Under the pieces are notes generated by a model. It was not told the origin of the DNA and did no database searches. It worked only from the letters and a program-made list of their open reading frames with translations. Position numbers and translations under genes: made by a program. A stretch of 15,825 bases of DNA from Alphaproteobacteria bacterium (lineage in GTDB: Bacteria; Pseudomonadota; Alphaproteobacteria; Acetobacterales; Acetobacteraceae). Shown in pieces: positions 1 through 8,080 of this stretch (positions are counted from its first letter, which is position 1; every line of letters starts with the position of its first letter). Location of the stretch: positions 1-15,825 of the forward strand of contig JAMFRY010000212.1 of NCBI GenBank assembly GCA_026225015.1, in the 5' to 3' direction.

Positions 1-1
1 A

Positions 2-736
2 GCCTTCCAGGAAGCCTATCACGTCATTGAAACCCATCCGCAGGTTGCGGTTTCCAATGGCGACGCTAATTCGCAATATGATATTTACGGCGAGCATGTG
101 GACCGCTTCATCTCGCCGCTGGGCGTGTTGAGCCCGCATCTGACCGGCAAATATACTGAGCAGGATATTCTGGACCAGTTCACCGTCGGCGATAGTTCAT
201 TTTTGGAGGGCAATAAGGCCACCCTGCAAGATAATACGGCGCGGCAGGTGATGGCGGACATGTTCCGCGGTATGTTCGAAAAAGCCACCAATAGCGATCT
301 GGCGGAGGTTTCGGATTCGGAAATACTGGACTGCTTCTCCTATACCGTATTTCCTAACTGCTTCCTCTTCCCCGGCATCTCTCTGCCCATGGTCTATCGC
401 TTCCGCCCGATCAAGGGGAACCACAGGGAATGCCTCTACGAAGTGTTGTTTTTGCGGCCAGTCGGCAAGGATGGTGTGCGGCCAGCGCCGGCAGAGGTAA
501 TCGAGCTCCAACCCGAGCAATCCTTCAAAGAGGCCGAGGGCATGGACCCCGGTTTCGGCGCCATTCTGGACCAGGACACTGACAATCTGTTCCTGCAGCA
601 GGAGGGCGTGGAGGCGAGCGCCAAACGCGGGCTGACGCTGGGCAATTACCAGGAAATCCGCATCCGCCATTTCGAGGCCGCGGTGGATAAATATCTGGCA
701 ATGCCGCCGAAGAAGCCGGACTGGCAACGCAAGTAA
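2..736 (+). CDS. Rieske aromatic ring-hydroxylating oxygenase, alpha subunit (3' part only)
   Basis: The open frame runs in from before the window and leaves 244 C-terminal residues, so the Rieske [2Fe-2S] domain (expected N-terminal half of a 400-450 residue protein) is outside. What is visible is the catalytic, mononuclear-iron domain. Near the start EAYHVIETHPQ supplies the two histidines of the 2-His-1-carboxylate iron site (His7 and His12 of the visible part). The acidic ligand is expected in ILDQDTDN (about residues 188-195), at the usual place near the C-terminus. Such enzymes add dioxygen to aromatic or polycyclic substrates, or demethylate, using electrons from a separate ferredoxin and reductase, neither of which is in the window. 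The substrate cannot be read. A GTG at 98 is an internal codon, not the start, because homologous motif residues lie upstream. It probably belongs to the same catabolic region as the CoA and dehydrogenase genes to the right. Confidence 0.9.
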   Translation, partial: AFQEAYHVIETHPQVAVSNGDANSQYDIYGEHVDRFISPLGVLSPHLTGKYTEQDILDQFTVGDSSFLEGNKATLQDNTARQVMADMFRGMFEKATNSDLAEVSDSEILDCFSYTVFPNCFLFPGISLPMVYRFRPIKGNHRECLYEVLFLRPVGKDGVRPAPAEVIELQPEQSFKEAEGMDPGFGAILDQDTDNLFLQQEGVEASAKRGLTLGNYQEIRIRHFEAAVDKYLAMPPKKPDWQRK

Positions 737-741
737 TTCGA

Positions 742-764
742 AGGGCGGATCACCGATCCGCCCT
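742..764 (+). terminator. Strong stem-loop after the oxygenase gene
   Basis: GGGCGGATC (743-751) and GATCCGCCC (755-763) form a perfect 9-bp stem with a 3-nt loop, extendable by the A742-T764 pair. It begins 7 bases after the stop codon, so it is well placed to end the transcript. There is no T-run after it, so an intrinsic terminator is not proven. GGCGGAT/ATCCGCC hairpins of this kind also occur as dispersed extragenic repeats in proteobacteria, and it could be one of those. Confidence 0.55.
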
Positions 765-806
765 ACGCCGGGAGTTGATCCGGGCTCCGCTCAATGTAGG
801 AATGAG

Positions 807-826
807 GTACCGTTTAGCGGTACAAT
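807..826 (+). repeat. Small inverted repeat with an 11-base motif shared with 10622-10653
   Basis: GTACCG (807-812) and CGGTAC (818-823) are 6-bp inverted arms around TTTAG. The right arm sits inside AGCGGTACAAT (816-826), which recurs exactly at 10622-10632 and, inverted, at 10643-10653. The element lies 20 bases ahead of the ATG at 846, so it may be an operator or part of a promoter (TACAAT at 821-826 resembles a -10 box, but no convincing -35 was found), or a dispersed repeat. Confidence 0.4.
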
Positions 827-833
827 ATATCTC

Positions 834-838
834 AGGAG
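834..838 (+). promoter_or_regulatory. Ribosome binding site for the small gene at 846
   Basis: AGGAG lies 7 bases before the ATG at 846. It is the main evidence that this short frame is translated. Confidence 0.6.
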
Positions 839-845
839 TTGAGCC

Positions 846-1148
846 ATGCCGGACGTTAAGCTACCGCTCTCGGGCAACGTAACTCAGAGCATTTTTCCAC
901 TGACGATCAATGTCGGACAGTCGTCTAACCCCGCCATAGAAGAGGCTTTGTTATCCGTCGCCAGCTACGGCAAACAATTGGGCCGCATTGGTGATGCGCT
1001 CATCGTGCTGCTCAAGCACGTCAAGCTTGAGCATCTGCCGCCAGATGAGGAACAGGCGATCGTCGATCTGAAATGCATGCTGCACGAGATGGCAAAGGTA
1101 AAGAAGGAGCAAGGTGCAAAGCACGTTTTGTGGCCGCCGCTGACATGA
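846..1148 (+). CDS. Small hypothetical protein (100 aa)
   Basis: I do not recognise a family. The 100-residue protein begins MPDVKLPLSGNVTQ and has no signal peptide or membrane segment. Its N-terminal 40 residues look extended and beta-rich (LPLSGNVTQSIFPLTINVG). Residues from about 42 to the end look helical and amphipathic with many charged positions, which would suit an oligomerising or protein-binding helix. A good ribosome binding site (AGGAG, 7-base spacing) and a sensible start support it as a real gene; its amino-acid make-up is balanced rather than Arg/Pro-biased as in antisense frames here. It stands alone between the oxygenase and the convergent thioesterase. An overlapping minus-strand frame exists but lacks a ribosome binding site. 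Confidence 0.6.
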   Translation: MPDVKLPLSGNVTQSIFPLTINVGQSSNPAIEEALLSVASYGKQLGRIGDALIVLLKHVKLEHLPPDEEQAIVDLKCMLHEMAKVKKEQGAKHVLWPPLT

Positions 1149-1200
1149 CCAACATCCTCGTACTTGGCCGTCGTCAACGCAGCCGGAGTTGGTCGCCTCC

Positions 1201-1611
1201 CTATGACGGCAACAGTTCAGCGCGCGCCGCCTCCGGCAACGGCGTCGAGCGGTGGGTGGTGTTGTCGACATAGACCATCACGGTTTGCGCCGTTGTGACG
1301 AGGCGGCGAGACTGGAATACGGCCTGCGACAGCGTGAACGAGCTGCGGCCGATCTTCACCACCGAAGTGCCGATCTCCGCCGTGCCGGGCCAGAGCACTT
1401 CGGCCACAAAATCCAATTCCAGCCGGGCAGTGACAAAGCTCGCCGTGGCACCGCGCCAAGACCAGCCCTCGATCAGATCGACCCTGCCGCTTTCCAGGAA
1501 GGTGGCGAACGTGGCGTTGTTGGCATGGCCTTGCCGGTCGGTATCGCCATAGCGGAGCTTGTCGTAGGTACGGAACTGAAATTCTTCGAGCTTGGGCTGG
1601 CTGGTCGTCGC
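1201..1611 (-). CDS. Hotdog-fold acyl-CoA thioesterase (4HBT/YbgC type), start codon missing or non-standard
   Basis: The frame reads about 136 residues from just after a TAA at 1614-1612 to the TAG at 1201-1203. Near its start LRYGDTDRQGHANNATF matches the 4-hydroxybenzoyl-CoA thioesterase active-site region (D-x-D-x-x-G-H-x-N-N), followed by FLESGRVDLI, a WPG turn and the strand FTLSQAVF, as in hotdog thioesterases of 130-150 residues. Such enzymes hydrolyse acyl-CoA or aryl-CoA thioesters in the cytoplasm. It lies directly downstream of the indolepyruvate oxidoreductase on the same strand, so it may release the aryl-acetyl-CoA formed there. Oddly, no ATG, GTG or TTG occurs in frame before TTG at 1416, which would cut away the active site. 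A strong GGGGGAG (1634-1628) precedes the gap. Initiation at a rare codon, or damage to the start by a small indel, are both possible. Confidence 0.75.
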   Translation of the reverse strand, partial: ATTSQPKLEEFQFRTYDKLRYGDTDRQGHANNATFATFLESGRVDLIEGWSWRGATASFVTARLELDFVAEVLWPGTAEIGTSVVKIGRSSFTLSQAVFQSRRLVTTAQTVMVYVDNTTHRSTPLPEAARAELLPS

Positions 1612-1618
1612 TTAGGCG

Positions 1619-4600
1619 CTAAACCGTCTCCCCCTGCGGCGCGCCAAGCTTGACCGGCGGACGGTTCGCGGCTGCCTGGTATTCCTGCTGCAGGATCGTG
1701 AGCCTTGCCTGATAAGCATGCACGCCGGCTTCCTTCACCGGTCCGTAGCCCGCGATCAGCCGCGCCGCGCCGGCGATTTCGGCCGCCTGGGGGAGTGTCG
1801 CCGTGGTGACGCTGCCGGCCAGGTTCAGAATCAATTCGCGATATTCCTGGATCAGCCGCCGTTCCAGCCGGCGCTCCGGCATGTAGCCGAACGGGTCGAG
1901 CCTGGTGCCGCGCAAGCGCTTCATCCGGGTGAGTATGTTGAACACCGGGAAAATCCACGGCCCGGGCTGGACCTTGCGCGGCCGGCCGGTCTTGGCGTCG
2001 CGGCGCCAGGAAATCAGCGGCGATGCCAGGTTCACCGCGATTTTGAAATCGCCTTCGAACTGGGCGTTCAGCGCGGCACGGAATTTCGGGTCGGTAAACA
2101 GCCGCGCCACCTCGTATTCGTCCTTATAGGCCATCAGCCGCGCCAGCTGATCGGCGATCTGCAGCAGAAAGGCTTCTGCCTCCGCGACGCCGTGGCTTTG
2201 CAGTTCGGCCCGGATTTGGTCGAGGAAATCAGTGTATTGCTTCGCATAGGCTGCATTCTGATAGGCGGTCAGATGCTTGACGCGGCTCTCGATCATCTCG
2301 GGCAGCGTCCGCGGCGCCTCCGCTCCTGGCAATTTGGCGAGTGCCGCCAGGGCTTCGGGGTTTTCCGAGGCGATCCGGCCGATTGCCAGCGCCTGCAGGT
2401 TCTGTTTGACCGCCGTGCCGTTGAGCCTGACCGCTTCCTCGATCGCTTCCAGCCCGACCGGCAGCAGCCCTTTTTGCGCCGCAAAACCAATCATCATCAG
2501 ATTGGTGAAAATCGTATCGCCGAGCAGCCTAGCTGCCAAGCCGCCGGCCTGCAGGAGCAGGATATTGCCTTGCTCGACGCGGGGCGCGATGGCGTCAAGG
2601 AATGTCGCCGGCCGCAGGTCGATATCCGGCCGCGTCTGGAAATCGCCGGTCGGCGCCACATCCTCGTTGACGATCACCTTGGTGTCGGAACGCAGGGTTT
2701 TGCCGACATCGGGGCCGGAGGCGACGATCAGATCACAGGCGATCAACAGGTCTGTCTGCCCCGCGCCCAGCCGCGCGCTGGGGATTTGCGCGGTATCATG
2801 GCTGATGCGCACATGGCTCATCACGCCGCCGCCTTTTTGCGCCATGCCGGTCATGTCCAGCACCTTGGCGATTTTGCCCTCGATATGCGCCGCCATGCCC
2901 AGAACGGCGCCCACGGTCAACACGCCGGTGCCGCCGATTCCGGTGACCATCATGGAATAGCCTTGGCTTACATCCACGACTTCCGGCTCCGGCAATGCCG
3001 CGATCAGCGGGGCAAGGCCGTCGGTATTCATCGCCCGCTTTTTGGGCTGCGCGCCGCGCACCGACACGAAAGATGGGCAATACCCTTTAATGCAGCTGTA
3101 ATCCTTGTTGCAGTTCGACTGGTCGATCATTCGCTTGCGGCCGAATTCGGTTTCCAGCGGCGTCACGCTCATGCAATTGGACTGCACCGAGCAATCGCCG
3201 CAGCCCTCGCAAACCGCCGGGTTGATGAACAGGCGCAAATCCGGATCGGGGTATTCGCCACGCTTGCGGCGGCGGCGTTTTTCATTGGCGCAGGTCTGCG
3301 CATAGACAATCGCGGTGACGCCGGCGACCTCCCGCAATTCGCGCTGCGCCTCATCCAGATAGTCGCGGTCCTGAACCCGCACATTGGCGGGCAGATTGGT
3401 GTATTTTTCCGGCTCGTCGCTGAGGAGCAAAACCTTCGCCGCGCCCTCGGCCAAGCATTCGCGCACGATCATCTCGACGCTGACATTGCCTTCCAGCGGT
3501 TGGCCGCCGGTCATCGCTACGGCATCGTTGAACAGGATTTTGAAGGTCACATTGGCCTTCGCCGACACCGCCGCGCGGATCGCGAGAATGCCGGAATGGG
3601 TGTAGGTGCCATCGCCCATATTGGCGAATACGTGGTTCGTGTCGGAGAAATGCTGCGCGCCGACCCAGGTCAGACCCTCCGCCCCCATGCCGACAACATG
3701 CATGGTCCGACGTTCGGGCATATAGGCGGCCAGGCCGTGGCAGCCGGTGGCGCCCAGGGCAAAACTGCCGTCGGGCACATTGGTGCTGGTGTTATGCGGG
3801 CAGCCGGAGCAGAAAAAAGCCGGGCGCACCGCCGGGGCCGGCGTCTGCGCCACCGCCAGGGCATCGAGCAAGCCGGCGCGGCGCAGGATCACCGCATCCA
3901 GCAGCCCGAAAGCCTGTAATTGGCCCATGATGGCATGGCGCACCATTGCAGGGTCCAGAACGTTATCCAGCGGAAACAGCACTTGGCCGCCCGCATCGCG
4001 CTTGCCGAGAATGGCGGGCCGCTCGCCAGGCAGGGAATAAAGCGCGCTCGCCAATTGTTCCTCGATCACCGGGCGTTTTTCTTCCACCACCAGAACGGCG
4101 CGGGCTCCGGCGCACGCGCTGCGCACAAAATCCGCGTCCAGCGGCCAGGTCATGCCGAGCTTGACGACGCACAGTGCAAGCCGGCGGCAGGCGTCGTCGT
4201 CCAGATCGAGATCGCGCAGCGCCTGGGCAACATCGAGATAGGCTTTGCCGGCGCTGATAATCACCAGCTTTGCGGGTTCGCCGCCCGGCCGATCGCCGGT
4301 GACGACCCGATTCAGCCCGTTGGCCTGTGCGAAAGCGATCGCCGCCGGCAGGCGCTGGTTCACCACCAGGGATTCCTGCACCAGGGCGGCCGCGCCACGG
4401 CGCAGATTGAGCATCGTCCCGTTGGCCAGCGCCGGGCGATGGATCGAAATTTCCGGCAGTTCGACGGTACTGGTGAGGTCGAGCATATCGGTGACAGTTT
4501 TCAGCCCGATATACAGCCCGGAGAACCGCGACATCTCCCAGCCAAGCTGGCCGTATTCCAGAATCTCAGCCGTCGTTGAGGGCGTGAGGATCGGGATGAA

Positions 4601-5098
4601 GCCGGCGATCAGCGTATGCTCGGATTGATGCGCAGAGGCGGAGGATTTCGCGGCGTGATCGTCGCCGGCCACCACCAGAACGCCACCCTTCGCAGAGGTT
4701 CCCTCGAAATTGGCCAGCTTCAGCGCCTCGCAGGCGCGGTCCACGCCGAGGCCCTTGGCGTACCACATGGCGAACACGCCCTCGAAGCGCGACTTGCCGA
4801 ACCAGTCCAGTTGCTGCGTGCCGCGCAGGCTGGTCGCCGCCAGCTCCTCATTCAACCCCGGTTCGAAGTGGATGGAATACTCATCCAGAAGTTTTTTTGA
4901 GGCCCAGAGCTGCGCGTCCAGCGTCGTGATGGGCGAGCCTCGATAGCCGCTGACATAGCCACCCGTGATCAGCCCGGCGGCGCGATCCCGCCTGGCCTGA
5001 TCCAGCGGCAGCCGGACGAGCGCCTGCATCGAGGACAACAACACCCGCCCGGATGGCTGCACATAGCGATCCTGCAACTTCACAACTGTTTTGGTCAC
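1619..5098 (-). CDS. Fused indolepyruvate (arylpyruvate):ferredoxin oxidoreductase, 1159 aa
   Basis: This single chain joins the alpha, beta and gamma parts of indolepyruvate ferredoxin oxidoreductase, which decarboxylates arylpyruvates to arylacetyl-CoA and reduces ferredoxin. The N-terminal pyrimidine-binding part contains SGYRGSP and an EPGLNEELAAT stretch. A CSGCPHN motif is near residues 430-436. The thiamine-diphosphate motif starts at GDGTYTHSG (about 495) and reaches FND (about 523-525). A cysteine-rich iron-sulfur segment spans about 630-675 (VCEGCGDCSVQSNC then CNKDYSCIKGYC). The gamma domain begins at VTGIGGTG (about 718-725). I chose GTG at 5098 because GGGAG (5111-5107) precedes it by 8 bases and MTKTVVKLQDRY fits the family start; ATG at 5188 has no ribosome site. 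The frame runs further upstream to 5563, but that part overlaps the divergent gene and is low-complexity Arg-rich. It is followed closely by the thioesterase. Whether indolepyruvate itself is the substrate is unknown. Confidence 0.93.
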   Translation of the reverse strand: MTKTVVKLQDRYVQPSGRVLLSSMQALVRLPLDQARRDRAAGLITGGYVSGYRGSPITTLDAQLWASKKLLDEYSIHFEPGLNEELAATSLRGTQQLDWFGKSRFEGVFAMWYAKGLGVDRACEALKLANFEGTSAKGGVLVVAGDDHAAKSSASAHQSEHTLIAGFIPILTPSTTAEILEYGQLGWEMSRFSGLYIGLKTVTDMLDLTSTVELPEISIHRPALANGTMLNLRRGAAALVQESLVVNQRLPAAIAFAQANGLNRVVTGDRPGGEPAKLVIISAGKAYLDVAQALRDLDLDDDACRRLALCVVKLGMTWPLDADFVRSACAGARAVLVVEEKRPVIEEQLASALYSLPGERPAILGKRDAGGQVLFPLDNVLDPAMVRHAIMGQLQAFGLLDAVILRRAGLLDALAVAQTPAPAVRPAFFCSGCPHNTSTNVPDGSFALGATGCHGLAAYMPERRTMHVVGMGAEGLTWVGAQHFSDTNHVFANMGDGTYTHSGILAIRAAVSAKANVTFKILFNDAVAMTGGQPLEGNVSVEMIVRECLAEGAAKVLLLSDEPEKYTNLPANVRVQDRDYLDEAQRELREVAGVTAIVYAQTCANEKRRRRKRGEYPDPDLRLFINPAVCEGCGDCSVQSNCMSVTPLETEFGRKRMIDQSNCNKDYSCIKGYCPSFVSVRGAQPKKRAMNTDGLAPLIAALPEPEVVDVSQGYSMMVTGIGGTGVLTVGAVLGMAAHIEGKIAKVLDMTGMAQKGGGVMSHVRISHDTAQIPSARLGAGQTDLLIACDLIVASGPDVGKTLRSDTKVIVNEDVAPTGDFQTRPDIDLRPATFLDAIAPRVEQGNILLLQAGGLAARLLGDTIFTNLMMIGFAAQKGLLPVGLEAIEEAVRLNGTAVKQNLQALAIGRIASENPEALAALAKLPGAEAPRTLPEMIESRVKHLTAYQNAAYAKQYTDFLDQIRAELQSHGVAEAEAFLLQIADQLARLMAYKDEYEVARLFTDPKFRAALNAQFEGDFKIAVNLASPLISWRRDAKTGRPRKVQPGPWIFPVFNILTRMKRLRGTRLDPFGYMPERRLERRLIQEYRELILNLAGSVTTATLPQAAEIAGAARLIAGYGPVKEAGVHAYQARLTILQQEYQAAANRPPVKLGAPQGETV

Positions 5099-5365
5099 CA
5101 GCGGCACTCCCGGAGCTTGCCCAGGTGCTGTGCTGGAGCGATCACATGCTTTGTACGAATTTGAAAAGAATTCCTTGTTTGCCGCCATATCATTGATACG
5201 GTCATAGGCCAGCAAGTCATAGCCGAGCCGCGAATCCGCGCTTGACCGTGCTGGCATCGCGGCAAGCCGGAAATCGCAATTGCGCGAAGCGGTCCGCCGC
5301 CGGTGATCGACGCGGGCGGTTGAGGTGGCTAGTCTCGGCGCAGGTTTGAAAAAAGCGGGAGAGAA
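5099..5365. promoter_or_regulatory. Divergent intergenic region between the oxidoreductase and the FAD dehydrogenase operon
   Basis: The two genes read away from each other from starts at 5098 (minus) and 5366 (plus), so both promoters should lie in these 267 bases. The only clear signals are the two ribosome sites: GGGAG at 5111-5107 on the minus strand and GGGAG at 5357-5361 on the plus strand. I see no confident -35/-10 pair, strong palindrome or riboswitch. A shared regulator is an inference from the layout only. Confidence 0.5.
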
Positions 5366-7090
5366 ATGGCGCAAACGCATGATGTCATCGTGGTGGGCTC
5401 TGGTGCTGCCGGGCTGCTGGCGGCGCTGCGCGCGCATGATCTGGGGCTTAGCGTCCTCGTCATCGAAAAGACCCATAAATATGGCGGCACTTCCGCGACT
5501 TCGGGCGGCGTGGCGTGGATTCCCAATCACGGCCTGGCCGGCACGACCGATACGCGCGAGCAAACGCTCACCTATCTGGATGCGGTGATCCGCGAGCCGG
5601 TCGACCGGCCGCGTCTGGAAGCCTATGTGGATACCGGGCGGGAGATGCTGAGCTATCTCGGCAATCAGGGGATCAACTTCATCTCCATGCCCTGGCCGGA
5701 TTATTTCGCCGAGCTACCGGGCTCGCGGGCCGACCGTTCGCTGGTGCTGCCGATGTGGGATGGTAGCCGGCTCGGGATCAAATTTCCGCTGGTCCGCGAA
5801 CAGTTTCCGCGGTTCAAATTGTTCAACCGCTATGCCATGAATCTGGAAGAGACCTTCACCATCGCGGCGCGCGGCAAAGGCTGGCAGCGCATGCTGGCGC
5901 GCGTCATCGGCCGCTATTGGGTGGACCGCAAGACGCGCAAATTGACCAAGCGTGACCGCTGGTACACGTCCGGCAATGCGCTGATCGGCCCGATGCTGGA
6001 GCAGGTGTTCAAAAAAGGTATTGAAATCCGGCTTGAGACGAAGCTGGAATCGCTGGTCGTCGAAGGCTGTAAGGTCAGCGGCGTTGAGGCAAGCCGCTTC
6101 GGCACGCGTGAAACCCTGCAGGCGCGCCACGCCGTGATCCTCTGCACTGGCGGGTTTGAATGGAATCAGGAGTTGCGTGACCGGTTCTATCCGGTGAAAA
6201 CCTCCATCTGGTGGACCAGCACGCCGCAGGGCGCCAATACCGGGGATGGTTTGCGCGCCGCCGAAGCCATCGGCGCCACCACCGAACATACCGCCGAAGG
6301 CTGGTGGGCGCCGACCATGATCATGCCCAGCGCCAGCGCCTCGAATTTCGAGGAGGTGCATCAGGCGGTATTCGATGTCGGGCGCCCCTATAGCGTCTGC
6401 GTCAACCGCAATGGCGATCGTTTCGTCAATGAAAGCTGCAGCTATGACCGCTTCGGCGTGGCGATGGTGGAGGACCAGAAGCGCAGCGGCGCCAATCTGC
6501 CCTGCTGGCTGGTGTTCGATTCCGTGTTCCGCGCCAAATTTACCGCCGGCGGGTTTCTGCCCTCCGCGATCATGCCTGACCGGTCGATTCCGGTGGATTG
6601 GTGGGATCATTATATTTTCAAATCGGACAGCATTGCCGGCCTGGCGGCGAAATTGCGCATTGGGCCGGCCAAGCTCGAAGATGTCGTTCGGCGCATCAAT
6701 GGCTATGCGGCGGCCGGCGAGGACCCGGAATTTGGCCGCGGCAGCACGATTTACGACCGCAGTTTTGGCGACCCTACCTGCAAGCCGAACCCGGCTCTGG
6801 GCGCTGTTCAGAAGGCGCCGTTCTATGCCGTGCCGATCCAGCTCGGCGATCTTGGCACCAAAGGCGGGTTGAAGGCGGATTACAAGGCGCGGGTGCTGGA
6901 TGGAAACGACCAGCCGATCGCCGGGTTATATGCCGCCGGCAACGCCACCGGCAGTCCGTTCGGCTTGAATTATCCGGGTGCGGGCGGGACCATCGGCCCG
7001 GCCATGGTGTTCGGCTTCATCGCCGCCAACGACATCGCCGCCCGCGCCAAAAACCAGCCCGCCGAAACCCGGGAGACGGTCGCGCCATGA
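5366..7090 (+). CDS. FAD-dependent dehydrogenase of the 3-ketosteroid-delta1-dehydrogenase / fumarate reductase flavoprotein family
   Basis: The 574-residue protein has the N-terminal dinucleotide fold DVIVVGSGAAGLLAA (residues 6-20), then EKTHKYGGTSATSGGVAWIPN, where GGTSATSGG is the usual flavin-contact loop of this family. The C-terminal FAD signature GLYAAGNATGSPFG...YPGAGGTIGPA lies at about 520-546 and is very close to KstD-type proteins, which insert a C1-C2 double bond next to a ring ketone. Length and both signatures are complete, with no signal peptide or heme motif, so a cytoplasmic enzyme is likely. GGGAG at 5357-5361 precedes the ATG closely. Its stop overlaps the next start (ATGA, 7087-7090), so it is translationally coupled to the short-chain dehydrogenase. 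The natural substrate may be a steroid, a terpenoid or a simpler cyclic enone; the sequence does not settle this. Confidence 0.9.
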   Translation: MAQTHDVIVVGSGAAGLLAALRAHDLGLSVLVIEKTHKYGGTSATSGGVAWIPNHGLAGTTDTREQTLTYLDAVIREPVDRPRLEAYVDTGREMLSYLGNQGINFISMPWPDYFAELPGSRADRSLVLPMWDGSRLGIKFPLVREQFPRFKLFNRYAMNLEETFTIAARGKGWQRMLARVIGRYWVDRKTRKLTKRDRWYTSGNALIGPMLEQVFKKGIEIRLETKLESLVVEGCKVSGVEASRFGTRETLQARHAVILCTGGFEWNQELRDRFYPVKTSIWWTSTPQGANTGDGLRAAEAIGATTEHTAEGWWAPTMIMPSASASNFEEVHQAVFDVGRPYSVCVNRNGDRFVNESCSYDRFGVAMVEDQKRSGANLPCWLVFDSVFRAKFTAGGFLPSAIMPDRSIPVDWWDHYIFKSDSIAGLAAKLRIGPAKLEDVVRRINGYAAAGEDPEFGRGSTIYDRSFGDPTCKPNPALGAVQKAPFYAVPIQLGDLGTKGGLKADYKARVLDGNDQPIAGLYAAGNATGSPFGLNYPGAGGTIGPAMVFGFIAANDIAARAKNQPAETRETVAP

Positions 7091-8058
7091 CGGTAAATGG
7101 TTTTCACGCGCTGACGACGGCAGATGAAGTCCTGGCCGGGATCGATCTTACCGGCAAGCGCGCGCTTGTCACCGGCGTCTCGGCCGGCATCGGTATCGAG
7201 ACGTCCCGCGCTCTGGCGGCACACGGCGCCACGGTCATCGGTACGGCACGGGACCTTGCCAAGGCGGAGGCGGCGACTTCGGAAATTCGGGAAGACGCAG
7301 CTTCGGCGGAGCGCTTCAGCATCGTCGAGCTGGACCTTGCGTCGCTGGCCAGCGTGCGGCGCTGCGCCGATTTGCTCGCTGCGTCCGGACCGTTCGATCT
7401 GATTTTCGCCAATGCCGGAGTCATGGGGCCGCCGTTCGGCCGCACTGTCGATGGTTTCGAGACTCAGTTCGGCACCAACCATCTGGGCCATTTCGTGCTG
7501 CTGAACCGGCTGGCGCCGCAAATCGCGCCGGGCGGGCGGGTCATCGTGCTGGCATCCTCCGCGCATCATATTTCCGATGTCGATCTGGAGGACCCGAATT
7601 TCGAGCATACGCCCTATTCACCCTATCTTGGCTATGGGCGCTCAAAGACCGCCAACGTTCTGTTTGCCGTGGAGTTCGACCGGCGCCACCAGGGGCGCGG
7701 CATTCGCACCGCCGCGGTTCATCCAGGCGGGGTTGCCACCGAACTTGGCCGCCACATGGACCCGGCCACGCGCGAGGCCCAGCGCAAGACGCTGGAGGCG
7801 AGCGCCGGCGCAGAGGCCTGGAAATTCGTCCGCAAGACCGTGAAGGAAGGCGCATCCACCTCGCTCTGGGCGGGCGTAACCGCCGGAGCGGAACGGGTTG
7901 GCGGCCGCTATTGCGAAGACTGCCACGTTGCACCCGTCATCGCCCCCGTCATCGCCACTGGCCCGATGGGACCGGGCGTCGCAAGTTACGCCCTGGACCC
8001 TGAGCGCGCCTTGGCGCTTTGGGCCAAGAGCGAAGCGCTGGTTGGCGAGCATTATTGA
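7087..8058 (+). CDS. Short-chain dehydrogenase/reductase (retinol-dehydrogenase-like)
   Basis: A 323-residue classical SDR, NAD(P)-dependent oxidoreductase of alcohols and ketones. The cofactor motif is TGVSAGIG (29-36), the NAG motif is ANAGV (109-112), the catalytic Ser is in LASSAHH (about 157-158), and the Tyr-Lys pair is in YGRSK (Tyr183, Lys187). FGTNHLGHF (128-136) and HPGGVATEL are typical of the RDH/WWOX-like branch. An N-terminal extension of about 20 residues (FHALTTADEVLAGIDLTGK) before the Rossmann fold is normal for that branch. ATG at 7087 overlaps the stop of the preceding flavoprotein by four bases, and the next gene starts 22 bases after its stop, so the three genes are very likely one transcript. 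A longer frame reaching further upstream lies inside the flavoprotein gene and is not used. Confidence 0.92.
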   Translation: MTVNGFHALTTADEVLAGIDLTGKRALVTGVSAGIGIETSRALAAHGATVIGTARDLAKAEAATSEIREDAASAERFSIVELDLASLASVRRCADLLAASGPFDLIFANAGVMGPPFGRTVDGFETQFGTNHLGHFVLLNRLAPQIAPGGRVIVLASSAHHISDVDLEDPNFEHTPYSPYLGYGRSKTANVLFAVEFDRRHQGRGIRTAAVHPGGVATELGRHMDPATREAQRKTLEASAGAEAWKFVRKTVKEGASTSLWAGVTAGAERVGGRYCEDCHVAPVIAPVIATGPMGPGVASYALDPERALALWAKSEALVGEHY

Positions 8059-8080
8059 CCCGCATTTTGGGGAGCATTTC

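Noticed and set aside
1718..3919. Long plus-strand open frame of 733 codons opposite the fused oxidoreductase
   Set aside because: It is antisense to a clear 1159-residue enzyme with family motifs; the predicted protein is rich in His, Arg and Gln with no domain, as expected from GC-rich codon bias.
5099..5563. N-terminal extension of the oxidoreductase up to 5563
   Set aside because: It overlaps the start of the divergent FAD dehydrogenase, lacks family similarity and ribosome sites, and the family start fits GTG 5098.
5714..6610. 298-codon minus-strand frame opposite the FAD dehydrogenase
   Set aside because: Shadow of a gene with complete FAD motifs; no ribosome site or recognisable domain.
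6598..7086. Extended SDR start at 6598
   Set aside because: The extra residues are antiregister to the FAD dehydrogenase, Arg/Trp-rich and unlike any SDR; ATG 7087 is coupled by the ATGA overlap.
7898..8080. Earlier start for the CoA-transferase at 7898
   Set aside because: The extra 61 residues lie inside the SDR gene in another frame; TTG 8081 has a well-placed GGGGAG and the CaiB fold begins there.
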